Below, piece by piece: positions 19,543-28,219 of a stretch of 64,000 nucleotides of DNA. The notes under the pieces were generated by a model that made no database searches, was not told the origin of the DNA, and saw only the letters and a list, made by a program, of their open reading frames with translations. Within the stretch, counting starts at the first letter, position 1, and each line of letters opens with the position of its first letter. The translations under genes were made by a program, and so were the position numbers. Source of the DNA: Pseudomonas fluorescens HK44 (GTDB taxonomy: Bacteria; Pseudomonadota; Gammaproteobacteria; Pseudomonadales; Pseudomonadaceae). The DNA lies in contig NZ_AFOY02000009.1 of assembly GCF_000217955.3 (NCBI RefSeq), positions 248,001-312,000 of the forward strand, given 5' to 3'.

Positions 19543-20322
19543 ATGCTGATGGTGATTTCCCCCGCCAAGACCCTCGATTACGAAACACCGCCGGCCACCC
19601 AGCGTTTCACTCAACCGCAGTACCTGGACCATTCCCAGGAACTGATCCTGCAATTGCGCGAACTGAGCCCGGCACAAATCAGCGAGTTGATGCACGTTTC
19701 CGACAAGATCGGCGGCCTCAACGCCGCGCGCTTCGGCAGCTGGACCCCGGCGTTCACGCCAGCCAATGCCAAGCAGGCGCTGCTGGCGTTCAAGGGTGAC
19801 GTGTACACCGGCATGAATGCCCAGACCTTCAGCGAAGCCGATTTCGACTACGCCCAGCAACACTTGCGCATGCTCTCGGGCCTCTACGGCCTGCTGCGCC
19901 CGCTGGACCTGATGCAGCCGTATCGGCTGGAGATGGGCACCAAACTGGCCAATGCCCGCGGCAAGGATCTGTACGCCTTCTGGGGCACGCAAATCAGCGA
20001 ATGGCTGAACGAAGCCCTGGCCGCGCAAGGCGATGACGTGCTGCTCAACCTGGCCTCCAACGAGTACTTCTCGGCGGTCAAACGCAGCGCCTTGAACGCC
20101 CGGATCATCAACACCGAGTTCAAGGACCTGAAGAACGGCCAGTACAAGATCATCAGTTTCTACGCGAAGAAAGCCCGCGGGATGATGAGCCGTTTCGTGA
20201 TCCAGGAACGCATCAACGACCCGGCTGCGCTCAAGCAATTTGACGTACAGGGTTACCGCTACAGCGCCGAACAGTCGAAACCCGACAACCTGGTTTTCCT
20301 GCGCGACCACGCTCCCGAATAA
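19543..20322 (+). CDS. yaaA: Peroxide stress protein YaaA (DUF328)
   Basis: A 259-residue cytosolic protein of the YaaA family. [16 protein letters not shown] is the conserved start, [21 protein letters not shown] and [11 protein letters not shown] are core motifs, and [16 protein letters not shown] is the C-terminal signature. YaaA limits free iron and protects DNA and proteins during peroxide stress. An AAAGGAG site precedes the ATG, and the gene stands alone with a terminator after it. Confidence 0.93.
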   Translation: MLMVISPAKTLDYETPPATQRFTQPQYLDHSQELILQLRELSPAQISELMHVSDKIGGLNAARFGSWTPAFTPANAKQALLAFKGDVYTGMNAQTFSEADFDYAQQHLRMLSGLYGLLRPLDLMQPYRLEMGTKLANARGKDLYAFWGTQISEWLNEALAAQGDDVLLNLASNEYFSAVKRSALNARIINTEFKDLKNGQYKIISFYAKKARGMMSRFVIQERINDPAALKQFDVQGYRYSAEQSKPDNLVFLRDHAPE

Positions 20323-20333
20323 GGCGATTGCTG

Positions 20334-20396
20334 AAAAAAAGCCCCCGTCCAGCCGACTGCGCCCCCTGTCTGCAGCAGGTTGGGTGGGGGCTTTTC
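20334..20396 (+). terminator. Rho-independent terminator after yaaA
   Basis: AAAAGCCCCC and GGGGGCTTTT arms enclose about 39 bases that can fold further (CTGTCTGCAGCAG). A short T-run follows. Confidence 0.75.
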
Positions 20397-20510
20397 GTTT
20401 CTGCACGCTGGGGGGGAAACGCCCATTTAACGCGGCGTCGCCGCTACGCCATGGTCAATCACATCTACGCTTAGGTAGGATGGCCCTCTCCCCTCCCGAG
20501 GTTTCGCTAC

Positions 20511-20975
20511 ATGTTCATCGGCGTTCTGCTGGTCGTCACCTGGCTGATCCTGTTGCTGCGCTACCCGGCCAAGGCCTTGCCGGTCTCTCTGGCAGCGGCG
20601 ATCGGGCTGGGGCTGGTAGCGACGTGGGTCATGTGGCTGGACAACCGCGAGATCAAGCAACTCGCGCGGCTGGAGTTGCGCATCACCTACGCACCGGAAC
20701 ACTGCCCGGCGGATCGCCCGCTGGAACTGAAGCTGAACAACGGCAACGACGTGCCGCTGACCGAGTTGCGCTGGCGGGTCGCCGCCTATGCGCCGGGCGA
20801 TACGGTCAATCTGGCGGACAATCAATACGCCGCGCCGCGCTACCGTGGTCCCGGCGAACTACAGGCCGGCGCCACGTGGGAAGACTGTTTGCCAATGCCG
20901 CCGCTGCGTCCCGGCTATCGCCCGCAAACCCTGGAGTTTCGCGCCGAGCATTTGCAAGGTAGTTTCTCTGACTGA
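20511..20975 (+). CDS. Small inner-membrane protein with periplasmic domain (conserved, function unknown)
   Basis: A 154-residue protein. Two hydrophobic segments (about 2-16 and 23-42) are followed by a soluble domain that looks like a short beta sandwich (LELRITYAPEHCPADRPLELKLNN). Similar Pseudomonas proteins are often labelled multidrug transporter without support. The single pair of helices cannot form a transporter, so I leave the function open. It is 40 bases upstream of the SDR gene, and the two may be co-transcribed. Confidence 0.65.
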   Translation: MFIGVLLVVTWLILLLRYPAKALPVSLAAAIGLGLVATWVMWLDNREIKQLARLELRITYAPEHCPADRPLELKLNNGNDVPLTELRWRVAAYAPGDTVNLADNQYAAPRYRGPGELQAGATWEDCLPMPPLRPGYRPQTLEFRAEHLQGSFSD

Positions 20976-21015
20976 TCCTTCTCTGCCCCCCTTCTTCTTG
21001 CACAAGGACCGCGCC

Positions 21016-21840
21016 ATGCCCGTCGCGTTAATCACCGGTTGTTCCAGCGGCATTGGCCGCGCCCTGGCCGACGCCTTTAAAAACGCCGGTTTCGAGGTCC
21101 TGGCCACAGCGCGCAAGGCTGAAGATGTGGCGACACTCGCCGCAGCCGGGTTCACCGCGGTGCAACTGGACGTCAACGACGAACCGGCACTCGAGCAATT
21201 GAGCGAACGGATCAACCAGCAATACGGCGGCCTCGACATCCTGATCAACAACGCCGGTTACGGTGCCATGGGGCCACTGCTCGACGGTGGTGTCGCGGCC
21301 ATGCAACGTCAATTCGAAACCAACGTGTTCGCCGTGGTCGGTGTCACCCGTGCGCTGTTTCCCGTGCTGCGTCGAGCCAAGGGATTAGTGGTTAATATCG
21401 GCAGCGTCTCCGGCGTTTTGGTCACGCCATTCGCCGGTGCCTACTGCGCCTCGAAAGCCGCCGTGCATGCCTTGAGCGACGCATTGCGCATGGAGCTGGC
21501 GCCGTTCGGCATCCGGGTGATGGAAGTCCAGCCCGGCGCCATTGCCTCCAGCTTCGCCAGGAACGCAGGCGTTGAAGCCGAACTGTTGATCAGCGAACAA
21601 TCGCCCTGGTGGCCGTTGCGCGAGGGTATTCGCGCTCGGGCCAAGGCCTCTCAGAACAACCCGACCCCGGCGAGCACGTTTGCCGGCGACCTGCTCAAAG
21701 CCGTACAACAACCAAAACCGCCGCGCTTGCTGCGTCTGGGCAATGGCAGCCGGGCGTTGCCGCTGCTGGCGGGATTGCTGCCCAAAGGCTTGCTGGAAAG
21801 CGGGTTGATGAAGCGGTTTGGCCTGACAGGCCAGCTTTAA
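21016..21840 (+). CDS. Short-chain dehydrogenase/reductase (SDR)
   Basis: A 274-residue classical SDR. Cofactor motif TGCSSGIG is at residues 7-14, NNAG in DILINNAGYG, catalytic Ser in NIGSVSG, and Tyr-x3-Lys in YCASK. The PGAIASSFARN segment follows. R33 in TARKAED after the second strand suggests NADP(H). The C-terminal helix-rich tail resembles SDRs acting on lipophilic alcohols or ketones; the substrate is unknown. An AAGGA site precedes the ATG at 21016. Confidence 0.88.
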   Translation: MPVALITGCSSGIGRALADAFKNAGFEVLATARKAEDVATLAAAGFTAVQLDVNDEPALEQLSERINQQYGGLDILINNAGYGAMGPLLDGGVAAMQRQFETNVFAVVGVTRALFPVLRRAKGLVVNIGSVSGVLVTPFAGAYCASKAAVHALSDALRMELAPFGIRVMEVQPGAIASSFARNAGVEAELLISEQSPWWPLREGIRARAKASQNNPTPASTFAGDLLKAVQQPKPPRLLRLGNGSRALPLLAGLLPKGLLESGLMKRFGLTGQL

Positions 21841-21890
21841 ATGTTTAGAACAATGGCCCTCCTACCCTGCGCTCATTTCAAGGAAAGAAC

Positions 21891-22289
21891 ATGACCGACT
21901 ACACCCCTTACTTCAACGAAGTGACCCAGACCCTCGTCGACATCGAGCAATGGCTTTCCGGCACGGCCGACAGAGGCGTACTGACGCAGCTGCTAGCGCG
22001 TTTCTCGCCGCAGTTTTCGATGATCGTGCCTGGCGGCAACGCGCTGGATTATCCGGGTTTGAGCGAGCTGTTCGATAAACTCGGCGGCGCCCGCCTTGGC
22101 TTGAAAATCGGCCTGAGCGAACTGCGCGGGATTGACCAACACGCAAACGGCGCCACCGTCAGCTATCGCGAATTGCAATCCGATGCGAGCGGCGTGCTGA
22201 ATGATCGGCGTGCGACGGCGGTGATTGAAAGGCTGCCGTCAGGTGGGCTGTTGTGGCGGCATTTACATGAGACGTATTGCCAGGGTTGA
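21891..22289 (+). CDS. NTF2-like (DUF4440-type) small protein
   Basis: A 132-residue protein with the helix-strand pattern of an NTF2-like fold: TLVDIEQWLSG helix, FSPQFSMIVPGG strand, then a four-strand sheet ending AVIERLPSGGLLWRHLHETY. No catalytic residues can be assigned. AAGGAAAG precedes the ATG. It follows the SDR gene by 50 bases. Confidence 0.7.
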   Translation: MTDYTPYFNEVTQTLVDIEQWLSGTADRGVLTQLLARFSPQFSMIVPGGNALDYPGLSELFDKLGGARLGLKIGLSELRGIDQHANGATVSYRELQSDASGVLNDRRATAVIERLPSGGLLWRHLHETYCQG

Positions 22290-22487
22290 ACGATAAACAA
22301 GGGTGTTTATGTCGCGTAGCTTTTTGAAAGACAATAGCCCGCGCTTCTGAGGACGGTTCCGACACGTTTTGACGGTTGCGCCGGGTCATGAGGGACGGAT
22401 AACCTTTTCGGGTCGCTGCCCATTCAGCGATCGGGTGTGGTAGCCCGGATTTCTCATAGGAGTGACTCAGCCCATTGGAGCATCACT

Positions 22488-22862
22488 ATGTCAAAAGCTA
22501 CCCACAATCCCCCTGATACCGACGGCACCTCCCCCTACGCCTCCCTCGATTCAAAAGAACTCCACGCCGCCGCGCACCGTGCGCTCGACCACTACCTGGT
22601 GCTGCCCGAGACCAAGCAGTTGTTGGCCGACCGCCGTCCCGGCTGCATTTTCGTCATTGCCCCCGACGTCGACTCTGAAACTCTGTTGGCCCACGCCTGT
22701 GAGACCCTGGCCTCGGTGAATGTCATGGCCAGCGATCTGGCGTTTGAGCTTGAAGGCCCCAAGCGCAATACCGCGCTGGCGATTCAGCAGATGATTTCCC
22801 TGGCCGAACTCGCCGTTAATCGCGCACTGGACCACCTCTACCCACCGGATTCGCCGCAGTAA
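22488..22862 (+). CDS. DUF6124 family protein
   Basis: A 124-residue acidic, helical protein. LDSKELHAAAHRALDHYL begins the conserved region, followed by the segment SETLLAHACETLASVNVMASDLAFELEG and a C-terminal helix ending AVNRALDHLYPP. This family is largely confined to Pseudomonas and has no known function. The Met at 22488 is chosen for its GGAG; a reading from 22437 is not preceded by one. Confidence 0.8.
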   Translation: MSKATHNPPDTDGTSPYASLDSKELHAAAHRALDHYLVLPETKQLLADRRPGCIFVIAPDVDSETLLAHACETLASVNVMASDLAFELEGPKRNTALAIQQMISLAELAVNRALDHLYPPDSPQ

Positions 22863-22883
22863 CAAGCAACACCTTGGGGCTCT

Positions 22884-23015
22884 TGTGGCGAGGGGGCTTG
22901 CCCCCGTTCGGCTGCGCAGCAGCCGCCCCCCGGCCAACGGAAACTCCTAGATACACCGCGGACACCGGTTTTAGGGTCGCTTCGCGCCCCAACGGGGGCA
23001 AGCCCCCTCGCCACA
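22884..23015. repeat. REP doublet, family B variant (GGGGGCTTGCCCCC core)
   Basis: Inverted pair of GTGGCGAGGGGGC copies. The hairpin core is C/G-rich compared with the other family B elements, and both arms carry the same change, as expected if the two arms are kept matched. Confidence 0.88.
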
Positions 23016-23042
23016 GGTTCTCGGCCGTGTCTGCGAACAACA

Positions 23043-23080
23043 CAAAACCCGCCGCCTTTTCACAAGGCTGGCGGGTTTTG
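23043..23080. terminator. Bidirectional terminator between DUF6124 gene and hlyD-like gene
   Basis: AAAACCCGCC/GGCGGGTTTT with additional inner pairing (CCTT/AAGG). It has A- and T-rich feet on both sides and lies between convergent genes. Confidence 0.82.
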
Positions 23081-23097
23081 TCGTTTCAACTCAGGCG

Positions 23098-23961
23098 CTA
23101 TTGCTGAATGGTCTGATTGACCACCACGGTACACGTAATCCCCGCCGCCAACAGCACCCCCTCCGGCACTTCATCGATGTGAATCCGCACCGGAACCCGT
23201 TGTGCCAAGCGCACCCAGTTAAAGGTCGGATTCACGTCGGCGATCAACTCGCGGCTTTCCGGGTTATCGCGGTCGTAGATACCGCGCGAAACACTTTCGA
23301 CATGGCCCTTGAGCACTTCGCCGCTCATCAATTGCATGTCGGCCTTATCGCCGACCTTCACATGCGGCAGTTTGGTTTCTTCGAAGAAGCCGTAGACCCA
23401 GAACGAGTTCATGTCGACCACGGCCATTTTCGCTTCGCCGATGCGCGCATAGTCGCCGCGATAGACGTTGAGGTTGGTGACATAACCGTCCACCGCCGCC
23501 AGCACTTTGGTGCGTTTGAGGTTCAACTCTGCGGCCTCAAGCTGCGCCTGGGCCTGTTGGTAGTCGGCCAGCGCCGAGTCGGCGATGTTGCTGGCGTCGT
23601 CGCGGTTTTCCTTGGAGATCACCAGGTTGTCGAGGTCGGCGCGGCGGCGCGCGTTGACCTTGCGCATCTCCCAGGTGGCCTTGCGTGAAGCCACCAGCGA
23701 CTGCGCCTGTTTCACCGCGATCTGGTAGTGCTCGGGGTCGATCTGCATCAGCAGGTCGCCCTTTTTGACCAGTTGGTTGTCACGCACCGGCACGTCGATC
23801 ACTTCGCCGGTGACGTCGGCGGCGACGTTGATGATGTCGGCGCGCACCCGGCCATCGCGGGTCCACGGGGTGTCCATGTAATGCACCCAGAGGGTCCGGC
23901 CGATCCACAGTGCGAGGGCCAGTACCAACAAGGTCGCGAGCAGACTGAAGAGTTTTTTCAT
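23098..23961 (-). CDS. HlyD-family periplasmic adaptor of an aromatic-acid-type efflux pump
   Basis: A 287-residue adaptor. One N-terminal TM helix (LLATLLVLALALWIGRTLWV) is followed by a biotinyl-lipoyl half motif (VRADIINVAADVTGEVIDVPVRDNQLVKKGDLLMQID), an alpha hairpin (about 70-130) and the second lipoyl half (AAVDGYVTNLNVYRGDYARIG). It matches AaeA-type adaptors that work with FUSC permeases. Last gene of the operon, 10 bases after the DUF1656 gene. Confidence 0.9.
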   Translation of the reverse strand: MKKLFSLLATLLVLALALWIGRTLWVHYMDTPWTRDGRVRADIINVAADVTGEVIDVPVRDNQLVKKGDLLMQIDPEHYQIAVKQAQSLVASRKATWEMRKVNARRRADLDNLVISKENRDDASNIADSALADYQQAQAQLEAAELNLKRTKVLAAVDGYVTNLNVYRGDYARIGEAKMAVVDMNSFWVYGFFEETKLPHVKVGDKADMQLMSGEVLKGHVESVSRGIYDRDNPESRELIADVNPTFNWVRLAQRVPVRIHIDEVPEGVLLAAGITCTVVVNQTIQQ

Positions 23962-23971
23962 CGAATCGGTC

Positions 23972-24172
23972 TCAAGGGTAAACAGTCAGCGCAAGGGCGC
24001 CGAACAAACAGGTGAAGAGGCTCAGGCGCAACAGCGCCGGGTGCCAGAAGAAGCGGTACAGATCGAACCCGGACAAAAACCGGTCGAGTGCCCAGGCCAC
24101 TGCCGCAGCGATGAAAAACATCAGGGTCATGGTCGGCATATACACGCCGTGGAAGGCGATTTCACGAGGCAT
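23972..24172 (-). CDS. DUF1656 small inner-membrane protein (AaeX-like)
   Basis: A 66-residue protein with two TM helices. MPREIAFHGVYMPTM is the diagnostic start, and FFWHPALLRLSLFTCLFG the second segment. AaeX-like proteins are always found between the FUSC and HlyD genes of these exporters; their exact role is unknown. The Met at 24172 has AAGGA upstream and overlaps the FUSC stop by 11 bases, implying translational coupling. Confidence 0.92.
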   Translation of the reverse strand: MPREIAFHGVYMPTMTLMFFIAAAVAWALDRFLSGFDLYRFFWHPALLRLSLFTCLFGALALTVYP

Positions 24173-26348
24173 GGTCAGGTCCTTGAGCGGCAGCGAGCGC
24201 TGCCAGCGGCGATTGCGGATCAAGCAACGAAGTGCGGATGAAATGCAGGTAGCTCTTCACCCGACGCAGGGCCGAAGTGTCGAAGTGCGGGGCGAACGGT
24301 TCGTCGGTGGCCTGGGTGCGGCTGATGGCGTGGTCGACCGCCACCAGGCTGCGCTCCAGATTGCTCTGGCTAGGTTGCAGAAATAGCCGCACCAGCGAGC
24401 GCCCCATGACCCGGATCGCCTGGCGCCACGGCTGGGTTTCGGCATAGGCCGGGTGCACCGGGAGGATCGCCTGTTCCTTGCGCAACTCGATGATCGCGTG
24501 GCCGACTTCCAGCACCACGAACATCCAGCGCAGCAGATCGCGTTGCACCTGAGGCTGTCCGGCGGCCAGGCCATAAGCCTGGTGCACCAGATCGCGGGTG
24601 CTGCTTTCAAAACCCGACGCTAGCCCCTTGAGTTTGCCGCTGATGGCGAACACCACTTGCCCACGCAAGTCTTGCTCCAGACGCCACCACAACCAGCGAC
24701 TGTTGGGCGGCAGGATGATCGCCCCGGCTGCCGCGCACACCAGCATGCCCATGACCATCGCGATGTAGTCGTTGATGAAGGTGTAAGGGTTGTAGACCGT
24801 CAGGTTGTCCGGCACTGAACCGGTGCTGAAAAAGATCAGCAACCCCAGGCCGACGCCGGCGTACTGCGGCCGTGAGGTGAGGAACGAGCCGAGCACGATC
24901 ACCGGCGCCAGCATCACGCACAACAGAGGGAAGCCGTCGATCCACGGGAAGATGAAAAACATCTCGACGAAACCGATCAGCGCCCCGAGTAACGTCCCGC
25001 AGGCCATCTGGAACGCCATGCGTTTGGGGTTTGGCGTGGCCGCCGAGAGACCGACCGTGGCGGCCGCGATCAAGGTCATGGTCGCGCCGCTCGGCCACGC
25101 GGTAGCGACCCAGTAACTGCCCAGCACAATCAGAATGAACGACGCCCGAATGCCCGCCGCGGCCGACGCCAGCCAATTGGTTTTCGGGGTGTAGGGTTCG
25201 TCCCATTGCTCGCGTTCGTGGCGGTGCTCGGCCAGCGAGGCGTGGGTCTGTGCATAGCTGTGCACTTCGTCGACGAAGCGGTAGAGCAGCTCGTACGCGG
25301 TGTGGAAATCCAGCTGTTCGGCGTCGCTCGGTTCGCTCTGCTGAAAGCTCGCCCGCAAGCTGCGCACCCGCGCCGGCAAGCCCTCTTTGTAGGCCGCCAA
25401 TTGCGCCGCCAGACACGCCGCGTCGGCATGCGTCAGTGCACGCCCCGAGAAGCCATCGAGCACTTCGGCCAGGTCCTGCAACCCCGGTTTGATCGCTGCC
25501 ACCACCTGTTCGGTACCGCTGCTGCGCAAGCGTTCGAGCAATTGGTGCAACGCGTTGAACCGGGTGGTGATGCCCATGAACTCGCTGTTCAAGCGACTGA
25601 GCCGACCATTGCGCCGACGCATGTGCGGGTCTTCGAATACGGTGACACTGCGCAAACCCTCCAGGCCCACGGCTTCAGCAATAAACCGCACGTTGCCGGC
25701 TTCAAAAGCCTCGCGTTGGCTGCGCCCGCGCAAGCCATCGGTCACGAACAGTGCAAACACCCCGAAGCGCTGATACAAGGCGTTGCGCATCGCGGCACTG
25801 GCGGTTTGCGGGAGGATCGCGGCGCTGACCAGGGTCGAACAGAGAATCCCCAGGGAGATTTCCAGCACCCGCCAGACCGCTGCCATGAACGCGCCGTCCG
25901 GGTGCGCCAGCGCCGGCAAGCCGACCATCGCTGCAGTGTAACCGGCGAGCACAAACCCATAGGCGCGGAAGTTGCGATAACGCGCCGCACCGGCCGTGCA
26001 GATGCCGACCCAGATCGCCAGCGAGCCGAGGAACAGTTCGGTGTTCTGCGCGAACAGGGCAATCAGCGCGACCATCACCGCCGACCCGGCCAGCGTGCCA
26101 AGGAAACGATAGAAACTCTTGGCGAACACCTGGCCACTCTGCGGCTGCATGACGATGAACACGGTGATCATCGCTGTACGCGGTTGCGGCAGTTCCAGGC
26201 GCATGGCCAGCCAGAGGGTCAGGAACGCGGCGATCAGCACCTTGAAGATGTAGACCCAGGTCACGCCGTCACTGCGTGCCCAGTCGAAAAAACCCCGGCG
26301 CCACTCAAGGGAATACAGCCAGCGCAAAGGTGCGGGCAAGGGAGTCAT
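24162..26348 (-). CDS. FUSC-family inner-membrane exporter (AaeB-like)
   Basis: A 728-residue protein with the duplicated FUSC plan. An N-terminal bundle of about six TM helices (ALWLAMRLELPQPRTAMITVFIVMQPQSG is the signature) is followed by a cytoplasmic helical region (about 170-370). A second TM bundle contains GATMTLIAAATVGLSAATPNPKRMAFQMACGTLLG, and a C-terminal soluble domain closes the chain. Homologues export hydroxylated aromatic acids and other toxic organic acids. It has an AGGA site before the ATG. A REPIN lies between it and the upstream outer-membrane gene. Confidence 0.9.
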   Translation of the reverse strand: MTPLPAPLRWLYSLEWRRGFFDWARSDGVTWVYIFKVLIAAFLTLWLAMRLELPQPRTAMITVFIVMQPQSGQVFAKSFYRFLGTLAGSAVMVALIALFAQNTELFLGSLAIWVGICTAGAARYRNFRAYGFVLAGYTAAMVGLPALAHPDGAFMAAVWRVLEISLGILCSTLVSAAILPQTASAAMRNALYQRFGVFALFVTDGLRGRSQREAFEAGNVRFIAEAVGLEGLRSVTVFEDPHMRRRNGRLSRLNSEFMGITTRFNALHQLLERLRSSGTEQVVAAIKPGLQDLAEVLDGFSGRALTHADAACLAAQLAAYKEGLPARVRSLRASFQQSEPSDAEQLDFHTAYELLYRFVDEVHSYAQTHASLAEHRHEREQWDEPYTPKTNWLASAAAGIRASFILIVLGSYWVATAWPSGATMTLIAAATVGLSAATPNPKRMAFQMACGTLLGALIGFVEMFFIFPWIDGFPLLCVMLAPVIVLGSFLTSRPQYAGVGLGLLIFFSTGSVPDNLTVYNPYTFINDYIAMVMGMLVCAAAGAIILPPNSRWLWWRLEQDLRGQVVFAISGKLKGLASGFESSTRDLVHQAYGLAAGQPQVQRDLLRWMFVVLEVGHAIIELRKEQAILPVHPAYAETQPWRQAIRVMGRSLVRLFLQPSQSNLERSLVAVDHAISRTQATDEPFAPHFDTSALRRVKSYLHFIRTSLLDPQSPLAALAAAQGPDHAS

Positions 26349-26385
26349 GAAATCCTGCTCGGTGAAATTAAGTCCAGACTCAGGA

Positions 26386-26479
26386 CCTGTGGGAGCGAGC
26401 TTGCTCGCGAAGGCAGTGTGTCAGGCGACATGGATGCTGACTGATCCTCCCTCTTCGCGAGCAGGCTCGCTCCCACAGG
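26386..26479. repeat. REPIN, family A, inside the efflux operon
   Basis: Inverted GTGGGAGCGAGC copies between the outer-membrane lipoprotein gene and the FUSC gene, the second REPIN in this window that sits between genes of one apparent operon. Confidence 0.9.
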
Positions 26480-26487
26480 GTTTGTGT

Positions 26488-27999
26488 TCAATTCGAGAGG
26501 CTCTGCAGAAGGGCCGGAGTTTTCGGCGCCTGGACTTTGCTGTCAGGCGGCACGTCGTTACCGGCACCGAGTCCGCCACCGAGGGCGGTGACCAGTTCGG
26601 CATGGGCACTCAAACGTGCAGCCTGAACCTGCTGTTGCACCTGCTGCTGCTTGAACAACAGGCTCTGGGCATTCAGCACATTCAGGTAATCGGTGAGCCC
26701 GCGCTGATAGGCGATCATCGCGATGTCGTAGGTTTTCTGCGCAGCCGCCACCGACTCCTCGGCGAAAGCTTGCTGCTTGTCCATGGACTCGCGGCGGATC
26801 AACTGGTCGGAAATGCTCTTGAGCGCATTGACCAGGGTCTGGTTGTACTTGGCCACGGCGATGTCATAGCCGGCCGAGGCTTCGCCCAGTTCGGAGCGCA
26901 AACGCCCCCCGTCGAAGATCGGTAGCGAGATCGCCGGCCCGACGTTGTAGTTGAGCTTCTTGCCGGTCAGGAACTCCAGCGCCCCGCCACCGGTGGCCAT
27001 GTAACCAAGGCTGCCGACCAGATCGACGTTGGGGTAGAAGCCGGCGTGCGCCACGTCGATACCGCGCGCCTGGGCCGCGACTTGCCAGCGACTGGCGACC
27101 ACGTCCGGGCGTTGGCCGAGCAATTGCGCGGGCAATGCCGAGGGCAGTTTCAGTGCGGTGCCAAGGGACAGCGTTGGACGCTGCAACTGTGCGCCCTCCC
27201 CTGGTCCTTTCCCTGCCAATGCCGCAAGTTGATTTCGACTCAGGGCGATTTCTTCGTCCAGAGCATCCAGTTGCCGATGGGTTTCCGGCAACGGGGTTTG
27301 TGCCTGGCTGACTTCGAAATGGGTGCCGATGCCGCCGTCCAGACGCTTTTGCGCGAGGTCGAGAATTTGCTGTTGCTGCTTGAGGGTCGCGGCCACGATG
27401 TCCCGCTGCGCGTAATGCAGCGACAGCTGGATGTAAGCGCGGACCACGTTGTTCTGCAATTCGAGCTGAGCCATGCGCGCTTCGGCGGCGCTCATGTGGG
27501 CCATGTCGACAGCACGTTCGGTGGCATTGCTTTCGCGGCCCCAAAGGTCGAGGGCGTAGCTGAAGCCGAGGGCAGCATTGTTGTCCCAGGTGGTGGTGTT
27601 GGCCAGCTCGCCCGGACCGTAGAACTGATCGGTGGGCCAGTTATGGCGTTTGAGCGTGGACTGACCATTGACCTGCAACGACTCGGCCGACTCGGCAACA
27701 CCGGCCATGGATTTGGCCTGACGCACACGAGCAGCGGCCATGGCCATGCTCGGGCTGCCTTGCACGGCGAGGTCGACCCAGTGATTGAGTTGCGGGTCGC
27801 CATAGGCCTGCCACCACTGCGCGGTGGGCCAGTGAGCGTCCTTGGCGGCGCTCTGGATGGCCTCGTCGGTGGCCAATGTATTGGCATCGAATGCCTTGCC
27901 CTGCGGGGCAATACCTCCGGTTCCGATGCAGCCGCTGATTGCTAACGATAAAGCCCAAACACTGAGAGTCTTCAGCTCTCTGCTGATGCGACGCGGCAC
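26488..27999 (-). CDS. Outer-membrane efflux lipoprotein (NodT/OprM family)
   Basis: A 503-residue TolC-like outer-membrane channel. The start is a GTG at 27999 with AGGA upstream. A lipoprotein signal ends in LAISGC (Cys24). Two OEP repeats follow, with WWQAYGDPQLNHWVDLAVQGSPSM at the start of the first and LLGQRPDVVASRWQVAAQ opening the second, a signature of the NodT family. It should complete a tripartite pump with the FUSC and HlyD proteins. First gene of the operon, divergent from a LysR regulator. Confidence 0.92.
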   Translation of the reverse strand: MPRRISRELKTLSVWALSLAISGCIGTGGIAPQGKAFDANTLATDEAIQSAAKDAHWPTAQWWQAYGDPQLNHWVDLAVQGSPSMAMAAARVRQAKSMAGVAESAESLQVNGQSTLKRHNWPTDQFYGPGELANTTTWDNNAALGFSYALDLWGRESNATERAVDMAHMSAAEARMAQLELQNNVVRAYIQLSLHYAQRDIVAATLKQQQQILDLAQKRLDGGIGTHFEVSQAQTPLPETHRQLDALDEEIALSRNQLAALAGKGPGEGAQLQRPTLSLGTALKLPSALPAQLLGQRPDVVASRWQVAAQARGIDVAHAGFYPNVDLVGSLGYMATGGGALEFLTGKKLNYNVGPAISLPIFDGGRLRSELGEASAGYDIAVAKYNQTLVNALKSISDQLIRRESMDKQQAFAEESVAAAQKTYDIAMIAYQRGLTDYLNVLNAQSLLFKQQQVQQQVQAARLSAHAELVTALGGGLGAGNDVPPDSKVQAPKTPALLQSLSN

Positions 28000-28114
28000 T
28001 GCTGCAAATTCCTGGAATTAGGGGAGGCACGAGGTCCTGTGGACACTGATTTAACTGTGGGAGCAGCCAGTAACGGCGTAATTCTAGGGGTGGGCCCGAG
28101 CGGCGATAAGCCGG

Positions 28115-28128
28115 GATTCCTGTGAATC
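28115..28128. promoter_or_regulatory. Candidate LysR-type operator between efflux operon and its regulator
   Basis: GATTC-CTGT-GAATC is a perfect 14-base inverted repeat located in the 220-base divergent promoter region, 92 bases before the LysR start. Size and placement suit a LysR recognition box; the remainder of the space has nothing else notable. Confidence 0.5.
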
Positions 28129-28219
28129 TTTGTTACCGTTCACGAGATAATCCCTTGGTCGGGCTCACAGCACTCCGTAACTTCGTGTCACAATTTGTCA
28201 TCGCACCCGAGAGCACCCC

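Noticed and set aside
20511..20975. Multidrug transporter
   Set aside because: Only two TM helices and a soluble domain; the common label has no support in the sequence.
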